The notes under the pieces were generated by a model that saw only the letters and a list, made by a program, of their open reading frames with translations, was not told the DNA's origin and made no database searches. Shown here one piece after another: positions 36,549 through 46,589 of a DNA stretch of 64,000 bases. Each line of letters opens with the position of its first letter. Positions within the stretch are counted from its first letter, which is position 1. The stretch comes from Bacteroidales bacterium UBA5507 (GTDB lineage: Bacteria; Bacteroidota; Bacteroidia; Bacteroidales; Lentimicrobiaceae), in assembly GCA_002426195.1 (NCBI GenBank), contig DIOT01000031.1, forward strand, positions 16,852 to 80,851. Direction: 5' to 3'. Position numbers and translations under genes: made by a program.

Positions 36549-37292
36549 TCAAATTACTCTTGCTTCTGTATGTAATAATTCAGCAAGCATTTCAAGGTTT
36601 TCGGAATCTATGATCTTGCAAGATGATTTCTGAGGAGGAGCCTCATAATCAACTATTTCGATCAAACTCTCACCTGAAACACCAGTAACCACCTTTAAAG
36701 GCTTTGTTCTTGCCGACATAATTCCTCTCATCGACGGAATTCTTGGAACAATTGCAATACCTTTCTGGACTATCAAAAGACCCGGCAGTTTTATGCTAAC
36801 CTGTTGACGTCCACCATCGACCTCACGGGTAATAATTGGTTTGCTATTCTCAATCTGTAGACTTGTTACAGCTGAAACAGAAGGTATCCGTAACATTTCG
36901 GCAAGCATTCCTCCTACAGACCAATTATTGTAATCACTTGATTCAACACCACAAATCACGAGATCAAATTGTTCGTTCTTAAGGGCTTCAGCCAAATTTA
37001 GTGCCGTATTCCAGGCATCAACCGGTGAAGCATCAACTCTTATAGCTTCATCAGCGCCACTAGCCAAAGCCTTTCTGATTGTAGGTTCAGCATCGGCTTT
37101 AGCAACTGTTATTACTGTTATTTTTTTTACTGTCCCGGCTTCTTTTAACTCAATAGCCCTAGTCAGCGCCAATTCATCCCATGGATTTATAATCCACTGA
37201 ACTCCCGTATAATCGACATCCTTATTTCCGGGTTTGTACTTTATTCTTGTTGTTGTATCGGGTACATTACTTATACAAACTATAATATTCAT
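36549..37292 (-). CDS. etfB: Electron transfer flavoprotein subunit beta
   Basis: This 247-aa subunit has the expected landmarks: CISNVPDTTTRIKYKPG, INPWDELALTRAIELKE, a nucleotide-binding stretch (TVAKADAEPTIRKALASGADEAIRV), and REVDGGRQQVSIKLPGLLIV, the family signature. It starts 49 bases after the acyl-CoA dehydrogenase stop and precedes etfA. Confidence 0.96.
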   Translation of the reverse strand: MNIIVCISNVPDTTTRIKYKPGNKDVDYTGVQWIINPWDELALTRAIELKEAGTVKKITVITVAKADAEPTIRKALASGADEAIRVDASPVDAWNTALNLAEALKNEQFDLVICGVESSDYNNWSVGGMLAEMLRIPSVSAVTSLQIENSKPIITREVDGGRQQVSIKLPGLLIVQKGIAIVPRIPSMRGIMSARTKPLKVVTGVSGESLIEIVDYEAPPQKSSCKIIDSENLEMLAELLHTEARVI

Positions 37293-37341
37293 CTGGTAGA
37301 TTTATTTATAAATGTTAGTAGCTCTCATTTCAAAAAATATC

Positions 37342-38487
37342 TTAATGCAAATGAAGCAGTTCACGTGAAATGACTATTTGCTGGATTTCGGAAGTCCCTT
37401 CATATATCTGAGTTAGTTTAGCGTCACGCATCATTCTTTCTACGTGATATTCTTTCACATAACCATAACCTCCATGAATTTGAACAGCCTGTGTGGTAAC
37501 TTCCATTGCAGTTTCAGCAGCATAATATTTAGCCATTGCACTTGCATAACCATATGGTTTTCCCTGGTCTTTGAGCCAGGCAGCCTTTAAGCAAAGATGC
37601 CGGGCATTTTCAACCTTTACCGCCATTTCAGCAAGTTTAAAAGCAATTGCCTGGTGTTTTGCTATCTCCTTTCCAAATGTTTTGCGTTCCAGTGCATACT
37701 TAACCGACCTTTCCAAAGCACCTGAAGCAAGTCCCAGTGCCTGAGCTGCAATACCAATCCTTCCACCTTCAAGAGTCTTCATAGCGAACTTAAATCCAAA
37801 TCCATCCTCCCCTATTCTGTTTTCTTTTGGTACAATGACATCAGTAAACATAACTGAATGAGTATCAGAACTCCTCATGCCCATCTTATCTTCATGCGGC
37901 CCCACAGAAATACCGGGTGAATTCCTGTCAACTAACAGAACATTAATCCCTCTGTGTCCCTTCTCGGGATGAGTTTGTGCTATAACCAGATAGGTCTTTG
38001 CCGTATTACCATTGGTAATCCAGTTCTTTGTACCGTTCAACAGATAGTAGTCACCCTTATCCTCAGCTGTTGTTTTCTGAGAGGTAGCGTCTGAACCGGC
38101 CTCGGGTTCCGATAATAAAAATGCCCCCATTTTCTCCCCCCTTGCCAGCGGTCGCAAATACTTTTCTTTTTGTTCTGCCGTCCCGAATTCTTCAATTCCG
38201 TAACACACTAGTGAATTGTTAACCGACATAATCACACTGGTTGAAGCATCAACCTTTGAAAGTTCTTCCATAGCCAGTACATAAGAAACTGTGTCCATGC
38301 CTGATCCATCATATTCCGGACTTACCATCATTCCCATGAATCCAAGCTCTGCCAGTGCTTTCACATGTCGTTCAGGGTAAATGCTATGTGTGTCGCGTTC
38401 AATTACATCCTGTATGAGTTCTCGCTGTGCATAATCACGTGCAGCTTGTTGAATCATCAGCTGCTCCCCGGTAAATTCAAAATTCAT
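37342..38487 (-). CDS. Acyl-CoA dehydrogenase (short-chain type)
   Basis: This 381-aa FAD enzyme introduces the alpha-beta double bond in an acyl-CoA. The first signature is GAFLLSEPEAGSDATSQ, FAD contacts include WITNG, and the catalytic base is Glu363 in IYEGTSEIQ. The position of the base is that of butyryl-CoA/SCAD-type enzymes. Being first in the operon with etfBA makes a butyryl-CoA dehydrogenase/ETF unit likely; chain-length preference remains open. A second paralog is at 51.6 kb. Confidence 0.94.
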   Translation of the reverse strand: MNFEFTGEQLMIQQAARDYAQRELIQDVIERDTHSIYPERHVKALAELGFMGMMVSPEYDGSGMDTVSYVLAMEELSKVDASTSVIMSVNNSLVCYGIEEFGTAEQKEKYLRPLARGEKMGAFLLSEPEAGSDATSQKTTAEDKGDYYLLNGTKNWITNGNTAKTYLVIAQTHPEKGHRGINVLLVDRNSPGISVGPHEDKMGMRSSDTHSVMFTDVIVPKENRIGEDGFGFKFAMKTLEGGRIGIAAQALGLASGALERSVKYALERKTFGKEIAKHQAIAFKLAEMAVKVENARHLCLKAAWLKDQGKPYGYASAMAKYYAAETAMEVTTQAVQIHGGYGYVKEYHVERMMRDAKLTQIYEGTSEIQQIVISRELLHLH

Positions 38488-38555
38488 TTTCTTGATTTTT
38501 CAAGGTTATAAGTTTCTCATTAACATACAAACAGGCAAAGTGTTTCCTGAATTCC

Positions 38556-38587
38556 TTGGATATCATCTTAAAAACTAAGTATATTTG
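38556..38587 (+). promoter_or_regulatory. Promoter of the lipoprotein-lipoprotein-receptor operon
   Basis: TTG at 38556-38558 is followed after 21 bases by TATATTTG (38580-38587), close to the full consensus, 57 bases before the first lipoprotein gene. Confidence 0.6.
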
Positions 38588-38644
38588 CCAACAATATGAA
38601 TATTTGTTCCAATCGTAATTAGTAAACCAACCAATTATCAAATC

Positions 38645-39532
38645 ATGAAAAAGATTTTAACTTACATGCTACTGGCATTTGCCGTATTTGCATTTACAAA
38701 CTGTACAAAGGATGAGGACGATCCAATTGTACTACCAACTTTGGACCTTAAGGCAGAAACAGGTTACATTTCACAAAACACTAATGCTGCATTTGGCGAC
38801 ACTCTTCTCTTTGGCGTAATTGCTAAAAGTAATGGAAAAGACAACCTTGTAAAGTTTAAAGTAGAAGTAAACGATCAGCTGCTTCTTGACTCAACAATCA
38901 ACACCGCGGAATTTAATTTCGACTTCTATACCATTAAAGGTATTTCTAATGTTGAAGAATGGACAATGACTGTAACTGATATTGCAGGAAACTCTTTCAA
39001 CAAAACTGTAACAATCACAGCAGAGTTTGGTGAAATCAACTCCTTCACTGCTATTCTTATGGGTGCACAGGACAATGCTGAAGTACAAAGTTTCCTTTCA
39101 CTCTCCGACAACCTGGCAACATTATATTTCCAGGCTCAGGCTTTCGAGAATCAGGAAGATATCGACATGTTCTGCTTCTTCGAAAACAATGAAGAGAGCC
39201 AGAACATGATGTCTCTTGCAGCTCCTGGTACCGGTATAGACGGTATTTTCTCAGGACAAACTGCTCCTGAAAATTATACAATAAAAAACACTACCTATTT
39301 CTGCAAAACAAATCTCACAGCTGCTGAATTTGATGCAGTTGAAAATGATGCTGTTGTCCTTGATTCCTACGATCCTGAAAACAAGTTCCGTAAAGCCAAG
39401 CTTCTCACAGAAGGTGATGTTTATTCCTTTAAACTTCAATCAGGACTATTCGGACTATTTAAAGTTATATCTGTTGACGGTGAAGAAACCGGAACACTTG
39501 AACTTGCAATTAAAGTTCAAAAACAACAGTAA
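38645..39532 (+). CDS. Lipoprotein of unknown function, first of a paralogous pair
   Basis: I do not recognise the family. The 295-aa protein has a lipoprotein-type signal (FTNC, about Cys20) and an acidic start (TKDEDDP). An N-terminal beta-sandwich-like half (about 30-125: LDLKAETGYISQNTNAAFGDTL, EEWTMTVTDIAGN) is followed by a C-terminal half (TGTLELAIKVQ at the end). It aligns in outline with the next gene product in the EEW...V segment and in the terminal FK.Q.G..G..KV...GT..L.IK.Q pattern. It is first in an operon with a TonB-dependent receptor, so a surface ligand-capture role is plausible. Confidence 0.6.
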   Translation: MKKILTYMLLAFAVFAFTNCTKDEDDPIVLPTLDLKAETGYISQNTNAAFGDTLLFGVIAKSNGKDNLVKFKVEVNDQLLLDSTINTAEFNFDFYTIKGISNVEEWTMTVTDIAGNSFNKTVTITAEFGEINSFTAILMGAQDNAEVQSFLSLSDNLATLYFQAQAFENQEDIDMFCFFENNEESQNMMSLAAPGTGIDGIFSGQTAPENYTIKNTTYFCKTNLTAAEFDAVENDAVVLDSYDPENKFRKAKLLTEGDVYSFKLQSGLFGLFKVISVDGEETGTLELAIKVQKQQ

Positions 39533-39558
39533 TCTCATTTAATTAAGAATCTATAGTT

Positions 39559-40485
39559 GTGAAATCTTCATCCTATACTTCAACATCCCACCTCTACAAG
39601 TTTGTGCTGACTTTTATTCTTTTGCCACTGCTGTTTATATCATGCGAAAAAGATGAGCCGGTGCATAAAGCAACATTATTATTGAAGACAGGAGCATTGT
39701 ACACTCCAAATAATGCCCAAGTCCGGCTTGGAGGTACAATCAGAATCGGCGTATTAGCGTCAGGTTCCGGTGCTCCTGTTACCTATCTGCAAATATTGAG
39801 AATCATAGGCAATGATACTGTTGTTCAGGTTGACAGAGGCATATTCACTGAAGAGGTATTTGATGAAGATTTCACTTTCTCAAAAGATGTTGCACCATCC
39901 GAAGAATGGCGTATACTAGTAATGAATGCCGATCGGCAAACGGCAGTAGAATCAATTATAATAAACCGGGCTGAGGGTAGTGACTGGAAACCTATTAAAC
40001 ACTTTCCTTCTCTTGAACTGAGCTTTCAGGACAACCCTGCAGGAAACTGGTTTCTTGATGTTGACAATGGAGTTATCTATACTTCATCGACAGTAACAGC
40101 TCACGAACAAGATGTTGATGTCGTTGGATATTTTTATTACACCTCAGGAGTTCCTTCTCCTTCTTTAACCTGTCCCGGATACACCTCTGCCATTGCATAT
40201 TACCCTGAAATGCAGGGTTGGCCCGTTAAAAATGCTGTAACTTATGATTATATAACTTCCGACAATAACCTTATATCGCCACAACAATTCGATGAAGTTA
40301 TCAACGATAGTCTTTTGGTTACCGGTTATAAACCCGATAAAGTCAGTGGAAATTGCAAGTTTGCATACACCGGAAAAGTCATCCCCTTCAAGACTCAAAC
40401 GGGTAAATATGGGATGATTAAAGTTGAGCAAGCTGATGAAGATTCAGCCGGAATAATGAAATTATCAATAAAGATTCAAGAATAG
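39559..40485 (+). CDS. Lipoprotein of unknown function, second of a paralogous pair
   Basis: This 308-aa lipoprotein has the lipobox FISC at about Cys29. The start is GTG at 39559; the frame is closed upstream at 39544 and no ATG precedes the signal peptide. The layout mirrors the preceding gene: ATLLLKTGALYTPNNAQVRLGGTIRIGV, then EEWRILVMNADRQTAVESI, and a similar tail (FKTQTGKYGMIKVEQ ... MKLSIKIQE). The two are diverged duplicates. It ends five bases before the receptor gene, so co-expression is very likely. No function can be named. Confidence 0.6.
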   Translation: MKSSSYTSTSHLYKFVLTFILLPLLFISCEKDEPVHKATLLLKTGALYTPNNAQVRLGGTIRIGVLASGSGAPVTYLQILRIIGNDTVVQVDRGIFTEEVFDEDFTFSKDVAPSEEWRILVMNADRQTAVESIIINRAEGSDWKPIKHFPSLELSFQDNPAGNWFLDVDNGVIYTSSTVTAHEQDVDVVGYFYYTSGVPSPSLTCPGYTSAIAYYPEMQGWPVKNAVTYDYITSDNNLISPQQFDEVINDSLLVTGYKPDKVSGNCKFAYTGKVIPFKTQTGKYGMIKVEQADEDSAGIMKLSIKIQE

Positions 40486-40490
40486 GCAGC

Positions 40491-42596
40491 ATGAAAACGT
40501 TTCGAGATTTTTCACTGGTTTTATCAGTACTATTTCTTCTTAACTATTCGCTTAGTTATGGTCAGAATGGAGCAAACGGACCTGCTGATACAATTAATAT
40601 GGAACAGGTAGTAGTAACAGCTACCCGAACCGACAGCAGAGTAGCAAACATCCCAATGCGTATCCATACTCTCACATCAGCTGCCTTATCTACAATGCCA
40701 GCCATCTCAACCGATGAGGTTTTAAAGTATACTCCCGGCATGAATATTAATCGCTCTTTTGGTGTACTCAGTGCAAAAGCCACAGTTACAATGAGGGGAT
40801 TAAGCAGTAAAGAGCAGGGAAGAGTATTGGTACTGATGGATGGTATACCTCTGAATAAATCAGATGGGGGTTCGGTTGACTGGAATATGATTGATCCATA
40901 TTCAATTGAACGAATTGAAATAACGAAAGGTGCAGGATCTGCAATTTACGGTGGGAGTGCCATGGGAGGAATTATTAATATTATCACACAGAAACCGGTA
41001 AATAAGTTTAACCTGAATGCATCACTTGACTATGGGACCTACAATACAGCAGGGGCAAAAGTCAATGTATCAGGTCGGTTATCCAACTCCTTCTATTATG
41101 CTGTGAATACCTTTTATCGCCAGAGTGATGGTTATATAACCCAGCCCGAATCTGAAATAAGAGAAAATCCTTACATTGTCAAATCCAACATGCAGGAAGC
41201 AGGTATCAATGTAAGAACAGGCATAACTCTTAAAGGGAATAACAACCTCGAAGCAATTTTCAAGTATTATAATGATCAGCGTGGCACCGGTGAAAAAGTA
41301 TATCAACCCGAAGGTAATACAACCGATCATGATTCATGGGGAGCAATTCTTAATTATGCCGGAAATATAGGCGAACTTAGAATTAAATCTTCAGCCTATG
41401 CATTAACTGAAGACTACAAGAAAGTAAATGAATACCGCAAAGATGATTATACCTGGTACAATGTACTTTCAACCAGAAGTGATTATGGATGGCTCAATAG
41501 TGCAACATATCAGAAGGGAAAGAATCTGCTAACTGCTGGAATTGACTTTAAACTGGGCGGCGTTGATGGTGAAGATATTTATATAACATCAACCGATGTA
41601 GTGTATAATCTAGGCAAAATGTTTACCTATGCCTTTTTCCTGCAGGATGAATTGACCCTGACTGATAAAATCAGAATAATAGCCGGTATTAGATACGATA
41701 ATGCTACATTCTTTGATGGAGCTTTTTACATTACACAACCAACCAGTGAAACCGACTTCATGGCAGAATATCAGGTTCCTGATATGGGCCGTAAGAACTG
41801 GAGTGCCATTAGTCCCCGCCTTTCTTTACAATACCGGATTAATGAAAATACACGACTTTACGGAATGGTTTCAAGAGGATTCCGACCCTCTGAACTTGAG
41901 TATCTATGCCGCTCCGGAAGAATTAAGGGTGGTTTCAAAATCGCAAGCCCCGACCTAAAACCTGAATATCTTACCAATTTTGAAGCAGGTATTGACTTTG
42001 TTCCTGTTCACGACCTTAATGTCAACTTGTCGGCTTATTACTCTATTGGCAAAGATTTCCAGTATTATGTTAGCAACGGTCAGGTAATTGATATGGGATT
42101 TGGTGAAAGGCCAATCTTTATCCGTGATAATATTGCAAAAGTGACAATCTCAGGTGTTGAAGCAGAATTCAAATATCAATTATTTTCAGGTCTTCAATTA
42201 ACAGGCGTTTATGCATGGGCTCAGTCAAAAATTCTTGATTATCATGCAAATGCTGATACTATTAACCTTACAGGGAAATTTTTTACCGATGTTCCTGAGC
42301 ATATAGCCTCTCTGGGTGGTCGTTATATAAATCGTTTCGTCAATGCAAGCTTGTATGTAAGATATACAGGAAGTATGTTCGTTAACGATCGGAATATCGT
42401 TGATGAAATTATCGGGAAGGAAAAATATCCGGCATATACAACCGTCGATCTGAAATTATGGAAAGATGTTAAGAGATTCCGTGTCTCTTTAGGTGTTCAA
42501 AACCTGTTTGATGTAGACTATTACGACAGCAAATTTAATGTTGGTCCGGGGCGATATATCTATGGGACTCTTGAATATAAAATTGCAATCCGTTAA
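40491..42596 (+). CDS. TonB-dependent outer-membrane receptor
   Basis: This 701-aa protein has a signal peptide ending near LSYGQ, then a TonB-box-like MEQVVVTATRT. A plug domain follows (DEVLKYTPGMNINRS, TVTMRGLSSKEQGRVLVLMDGIPLN, IERIEITKGAGSAIYGGSAMGGIINIIT), then a 22-stranded barrel ending with an aromatic-containing last strand (YGTLEYKIAIR). There is no N-terminal carboxypeptidase-like domain, so it is not SusC-type; siderophore, haem, cobalamin or metal transport is possible. It is the last gene of the operon with the two lipoproteins and is convergent with lnt. Confidence 0.9.
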   Translation: MKTFRDFSLVLSVLFLLNYSLSYGQNGANGPADTINMEQVVVTATRTDSRVANIPMRIHTLTSAALSTMPAISTDEVLKYTPGMNINRSFGVLSAKATVTMRGLSSKEQGRVLVLMDGIPLNKSDGGSVDWNMIDPYSIERIEITKGAGSAIYGGSAMGGIINIITQKPVNKFNLNASLDYGTYNTAGAKVNVSGRLSNSFYYAVNTFYRQSDGYITQPESEIRENPYIVKSNMQEAGINVRTGITLKGNNNLEAIFKYYNDQRGTGEKVYQPEGNTTDHDSWGAILNYAGNIGELRIKSSAYALTEDYKKVNEYRKDDYTWYNVLSTRSDYGWLNSATYQKGKNLLTAGIDFKLGGVDGEDIYITSTDVVYNLGKMFTYAFFLQDELTLTDKIRIIAGIRYDNATFFDGAFYITQPTSETDFMAEYQVPDMGRKNWSAISPRLSLQYRINENTRLYGMVSRGFRPSELEYLCRSGRIKGGFKIASPDLKPEYLTNFEAGIDFVPVHDLNVNLSAYYSIGKDFQYYVSNGQVIDMGFGERPIFIRDNIAKVTISGVEAEFKYQLFSGLQLTGVYAWAQSKILDYHANADTINLTGKFFTDVPEHIASLGGRYINRFVNASLYVRYTGSMFVNDRNIVDEIIGKEKYPAYTTVDLKLWKDVKRFRVSLGVQNLFDVDYYDSKFNVGPGRYIYGTLEYKIAIR

Positions 42597-42624
42597 TCCT
42601 GAAATTACTGAATCTTATAGTATA

Positions 42625-44259
42625 TTATTCTCTTTTTCGGATTTCCGGTTTAAAATGAAATAACAAGGTTATTATCAACAGGAATACAGAACCCAGCGCA
42701 CATCCCCTTGCAATGTAGTCACCATATTTCACATAAAAGGTAAGTCGATTATTGGCATTAATAGTTCCTTTAATAACATCCGGCGCCCAATACCCGGTTC
42801 TCTCGATTATATCACCTCTCTGATTAACGAAGCAAGATATTCCTGTGTTAGCCGACCGGGCAATGCTTCTTCTGGTCTCAATTGATCTTAATGTAGCAAA
42901 TGTCATGTGCTGCCTGTGCCCTGCAGTATTGCCCCACCAACCATCATTAGTTATTATAAAAATAGCATTTGCTCCGTTTTTTATAAAACCATTTACAAAC
43001 TCCCCATATGCCGATTCGTAGCAAATTACCGGTGCAATTTTAAGAGTGTCATTTATAATGAACGGATTGCGTTCCTTATCTATGCCCAAGGTTCCAACAG
43101 TACCTCCCAGGTCGAGAGCAATTTCACCGAATGGTTTAAGCAACCATGGAAATGGCATCATTTCAACACCGGGTGTTAGCCTTGATTTGTGATATAATTG
43201 CAGCTCTTTTCCTGTTGTAATAAGAATTGCGGTGTTATAAGCATCATAATGTCCGCTTCCGTTACTGAATTTCCTGGCGGTAGATGTTATTGCATCTCCT
43301 TCAGAATACTCTCTGTATGTTGAATATCCAGTAACTATTTGACTATGTGGGAACTTTGCAGTTAGATTATCCCTGAATCTGTTAAATGTCGGATGCCCTT
43401 CAAGATTATTTTCCCAGATCATTATCCCTGAACTGAAATTTGGCTGAACCATTGATTCCGGGAATACAATAAAATCAGTAGTACTATCAACTTCTTTCAG
43501 AGCCAATTGCGACGCTTTGTCAATTACATCCATGGCAGGTACTTCGTATTGCTCCTCATATGGGTCAAGATTGGGTTGCACAACAACCACATTTATCGGA
43601 TTAACCTTCTCAGTATATGAGTAGTAAACTGTATAAGAGAATATCATTGGAATAAGTAAAACTGACAATGACAAAGACAACTCCTTAATAGCTGCTTTCC
43701 GTTCCTTTTCAATGAAAACACTCTTAATTGTTTTAAATAACAGGATATTGACAACCAATACCCAAAGGGATCCTCCAAAAGTGCCCGTATATTCATACCA
43801 TTGTATCCATTGGGGGAATGAGGCAAAACCATTCCCAAGAGTCATCCATGGCCAGTTCAGATCCCAGTGATGATGAATAAATTCAAAAGTTATCCAGAAG
43901 AAAATCAATGAAACATAACCGTTTTGTCCCCTTTTAAGCGTCTTTCTGGTAAAGTGAAATAACCAGAACATCAGCGTTTGAGAGAATCCATTGAGTAAAG
44001 TTGCAACAGCGGCCCCTAAAAATGTAGCATTATAGATCCACCAGGTGGTTAGTGCATTCCAAATGAAAAAGGCAGGAAACACCATCCAGAAGAGGCTTAA
44101 CCTTGAAACATCAGGGTCCTTTCTCTTAATTTCCTCCAGATAAAGCAACGGAACAAAAGCAAAGAAAAGAAATATCGGATAACCTCTTTCAGGCCATGAA
44201 ATAGCTAATAATAGTCCGCTCAGAACCGGAAGAAAGGGTAAAAATTTCTTAGAAATCAT
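42625..44259 (-). CDS. lnt: Apolipoprotein N-acyltransferase
   Basis: Lnt adds the third acyl chain to lipoproteins at the inner membrane. The start is set at 44259 (MISKKFLPFLPVLSGLLLAISWP); the frame open to 44334 adds residues without homology. The 544-aa protein has several transmembrane helices, then a nitrilase domain with Glu in IVFPESMVQ, Lys in YHKSRLTPGVEMMPF and Cys in VICYESAYGEF. A single gene, it is divergent from ptb. A -7-like TATCTTTG (complement of 44312-44319) lies upstream. Confidence 0.94.
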   Translation of the reverse strand: MISKKFLPFLPVLSGLLLAISWPERGYPIFLFFAFVPLLYLEEIKRKDPDVSRLSLFWMVFPAFFIWNALTTWWIYNATFLGAAVATLLNGFSQTLMFWLFHFTRKTLKRGQNGYVSLIFFWITFEFIHHHWDLNWPWMTLGNGFASFPQWIQWYEYTGTFGGSLWVLVVNILLFKTIKSVFIEKERKAAIKELSLSLSVLLIPMIFSYTVYYSYTEKVNPINVVVVQPNLDPYEEQYEVPAMDVIDKASQLALKEVDSTTDFIVFPESMVQPNFSSGIMIWENNLEGHPTFNRFRDNLTAKFPHSQIVTGYSTYREYSEGDAITSTARKFSNGSGHYDAYNTAILITTGKELQLYHKSRLTPGVEMMPFPWLLKPFGEIALDLGGTVGTLGIDKERNPFIINDTLKIAPVICYESAYGEFVNGFIKNGANAIFIITNDGWWGNTAGHRQHMTFATLRSIETRRSIARSANTGISCFVNQRGDIIERTGYWAPDVIKGTINANNRLTFYVKYGDYIARGCALGSVFLLIITLLFHFKPEIRKRE

Positions 44260-44351
44260 GATTGACCTGGTTTTTAGAACATTACATGCATCATGTGATT
44301 TGTGCAAGCAACAAAGATATTTATAAAATTGCAATTCCTTTCCCGAGAAAG

Positions 44352-44383
44352 TTTGGTAATATACGGATTGAGTGGTACTTTTG
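44352..44383 (+). promoter_or_regulatory. Promoter of ptb-buk
   Basis: TTTG at 44352-44355, a 20-base spacer and TACTTTTG at 44376-44383 match the consensus fully, with a leader of about 70 bases. Confidence 0.72.
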
Positions 44384-44457
44384 CACCGCTTTTAAGTACA
44401 GATAAATAACATATCATCAATACATATAAGTAATAAAATAAAAGTTTCGGAGGAAAT

Positions 44458-45363
44458 ATGGCAATCACAAGACTAAATCAAATATTTGAAGTTCTGAAAA
44501 CCCGCACTAAAAAGCGATTGGTTGCAGCCTATGCAAATGATTCACATACAATTGAAGCAGTAAGCGAAGCTGTTGAAAAAGGAATCGTAGATGGCATATT
44601 GGTTGGAGATGAAGCCACAATGCGCGATGTTTGTTCTAAATTGAACTTAAATCCTTCAAAATTTCGTTTTATTCACGAACCTGATGAAGTAAAAGCTGCT
44701 TCCAAGGCTGTTAGCATGATAAACGCAGGAGAAGCTGACCTGTTGATGAAAGGTCTGGTTAGCACTGATAAATACATGAAAGCAATCCTTAATAAGGAAA
44801 CCGGACTCATGAATCCCGGGGCTGTTCTTAGTCATGTTACAGTTATTGAAAATCCCAACTACCCTAAACTTATGATTGTTGGCGATGTAGCTGTATTACC
44901 TTTACCCGACTTCAAACAAAAAGTTGCCATTACCAACTACCTCATTAAAACAGCTCATGCACTTGGTATTGAAAAGCCAAAAGTTGCTGCGATATCTGCT
45001 ACCGAACAAATGCTTGCAGGTATTCCATCAGCTGAAGATGCTGCTATGCTTGCTAAAATGGCCGACAGAGGACAGATTAAAGGATGTTTGCTTGATGGGC
45101 CATTAGCCCTTGATACTGCTATTGATGCTGAATCGGCACGAATTAAAAAATTAACCGGTGAAGTTGCCGGAGATGCAGACTGTTTGCTCTTCCCGAATAT
45201 TGAATCGGGCAACGTATTTTATAAAACAAATACAAAGCTTGCAGGTGCAGAATTAGGCGCATTTGTCGCAGGTGCACGTGTACCTTGTATTCTGTCATCA
45301 AGAGGTGACACTTCACTCACAAAGCTCTATAGCATAGCTCTGGCAGCACTATTAGCCAAGTAA
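44458..45363 (+). CDS. ptb: Phosphate butyryltransferase
   Basis: This enzyme converts butyryl-CoA (or branched acyl-CoA) and phosphate to acyl phosphate. At 301 aa it belongs to the Pta/Ptb family (EADLLMKGLVSTDKYMKAIL, VGDVAVLPLPDFKQKVAI, GPLALDTAIDAESARIK, PCILSSRGDTSLTKLYSIALA). A clear Shine-Dalgarno, GGAGG at 44449-44453, lies four bases before the ATG. It is followed after 15 bases by buk, forming the ATP-yielding pair. Branched substrates such as isovaleryl-CoA are possible given the leucine operon downstream. Confidence 0.95.
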   Translation: MAITRLNQIFEVLKTRTKKRLVAAYANDSHTIEAVSEAVEKGIVDGILVGDEATMRDVCSKLNLNPSKFRFIHEPDEVKAASKAVSMINAGEADLLMKGLVSTDKYMKAILNKETGLMNPGAVLSHVTVIENPNYPKLMIVGDVAVLPLPDFKQKVAITNYLIKTAHALGIEKPKVAAISATEQMLAGIPSAEDAAMLAKMADRGQIKGCLLDGPLALDTAIDAESARIKKLTGEVAGDADCLLFPNIESGNVFYKTNTKLAGAELGAFVAGARVPCILSSRGDTSLTKLYSIALAALLAK

Positions 45364-45378
45364 AAAATTTAAATTATT

Positions 45379-46455
45379 ATGGAAGATATCAGGATTCTGG
45401 CTATCAACCCGGGATCAACTAGTACTAAAATTGCTGTTTTTAATGGTTCAAACCCAGTTTTTGTTCGCACAATTTACCATTCTGCAGAAGAAATAGCCAA
45501 GTTTGAAAAAATAACTGATCAGTATAGTTTCCGCAAAGAAATTATTTACAAACAGGTTGAAGAAGCCGGCATTGACATGAATTCAATTAATGCCGTGGTT
45601 GGAAGAGGTGGCCTGGTAAAACCAATCCCTTCAGGCGTTTATGAAGTCAATGAGGCTATGAAAGCCGATTTACGTAATAGCCCAATGGGTGAGCATGCCA
45701 GTAACCTGGGTGGTCTTATTGCCGATGATATTGCCAAAAGCATTAAAGGAGTCAGATCTTTTATCACCGATCCTGTTGTCGTTGATGAACTTGCACCAAT
45801 TGCAAGACTATCAGGACATCCTGAATTTAAACGCATCTCAATTTTTCATGCACTGAACCAAAAGGCTATTGCCCGACAGCATGCAAATACCATTATGCGC
45901 AAATACGAAGATCTCAATCTCATTGTAGTTCACCTTGGTGGAGGTATAAGTGTTGGCGCTCATTGTAAAGGCGAAGTAATTGATGTAAATCAGGCTCTTG
46001 ACGGTGAGGGACCTTTCTCACCGGAACGGAGTGGTACTTTACCTGTTGGTGAACTTATCAGGGCCTGTTTCAGTGGAAAATACACTCAAAAAGAACTGAT
46101 GCTGATGGTTAAGGGAAAAGGCGGACTTGCCGCATACCTGGGAACCAACAGTGCTTATGAAGTTGAACAGAGAATTATTGCCGGTGATGAAAATGCCGCA
46201 TTCATTTTTGAAGGTATGGCTTATCAGGTAGCCAAAGAGATCGGAGCAATGAGCACTGTGCTGAAAGGTAATGTTGATGCAATTATCCTTACCGGAGGAA
46301 TTGCTCATGGTAAGTGGTTTGTAAATCAGGTAATTGAACGTGTTTACAAGATCGCACCTGTTCATGTATATCCCGGTGAAGATGAAATGAGAGCACTTGC
46401 ACTCAATGGCCTCATGGCTTTAAAAGGCGAAATTGTAGTAAAAGAATACGAGTAG
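45379..46455 (+). CDS. buk: Butyrate kinase
   Basis: This ASKHA-fold kinase makes ATP from acyl phosphate and ADP. The 358 aa show all expected motifs: INPGSTSTKIAV (phosphate loop, 10-17), RGGLVKPIPSGVYEVN, DPVVVDE, VVHLGGGISVGAH (GGG at 187-189) and IILTGGIAHG (adenosine motif at 304-307). It directly follows ptb and is closed by a terminator. A divergent paralog of identical length lies at 62824-63900. Confidence 0.96.
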   Translation: MEDIRILAINPGSTSTKIAVFNGSNPVFVRTIYHSAEEIAKFEKITDQYSFRKEIIYKQVEEAGIDMNSINAVVGRGGLVKPIPSGVYEVNEAMKADLRNSPMGEHASNLGGLIADDIAKSIKGVRSFITDPVVVDELAPIARLSGHPEFKRISIFHALNQKAIARQHANTIMRKYEDLNLIVVHLGGGISVGAHCKGEVIDVNQALDGEGPFSPERSGTLPVGELIRACFSGKYTQKELMLMVKGKGGLAAYLGTNSAYEVEQRIIAGDENAAFIFEGMAYQVAKEIGAMSTVLKGNVDAIILTGGIAHGKWFVNQVIERVYKIAPVHVYPGEDEMRALALNGLMALKGEIVVKEYE

Positions 46456-46478
46456 TATTCTACGAAAATAATTCCTGA

Positions 46479-46504
46479 AACCCGGCTACCACCGGGTTTT
46501 TTTT
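46479..46504 (+). terminator. Terminator after ptb-buk
   Basis: The stem AACCCGG (46479-46485) with CCGGGTT (46492-46498) and a six-base loop is followed by a run of eight T. Confidence 0.88.
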
Positions 46505-46589
46505 ATTCCTTGTTTTGTCGTTGTCCGGAATGATCGGTCTCGTCTGACTTTTTGTGTTGGAGGTGTGATTTCCTAGTCTTTAAGTAGTA

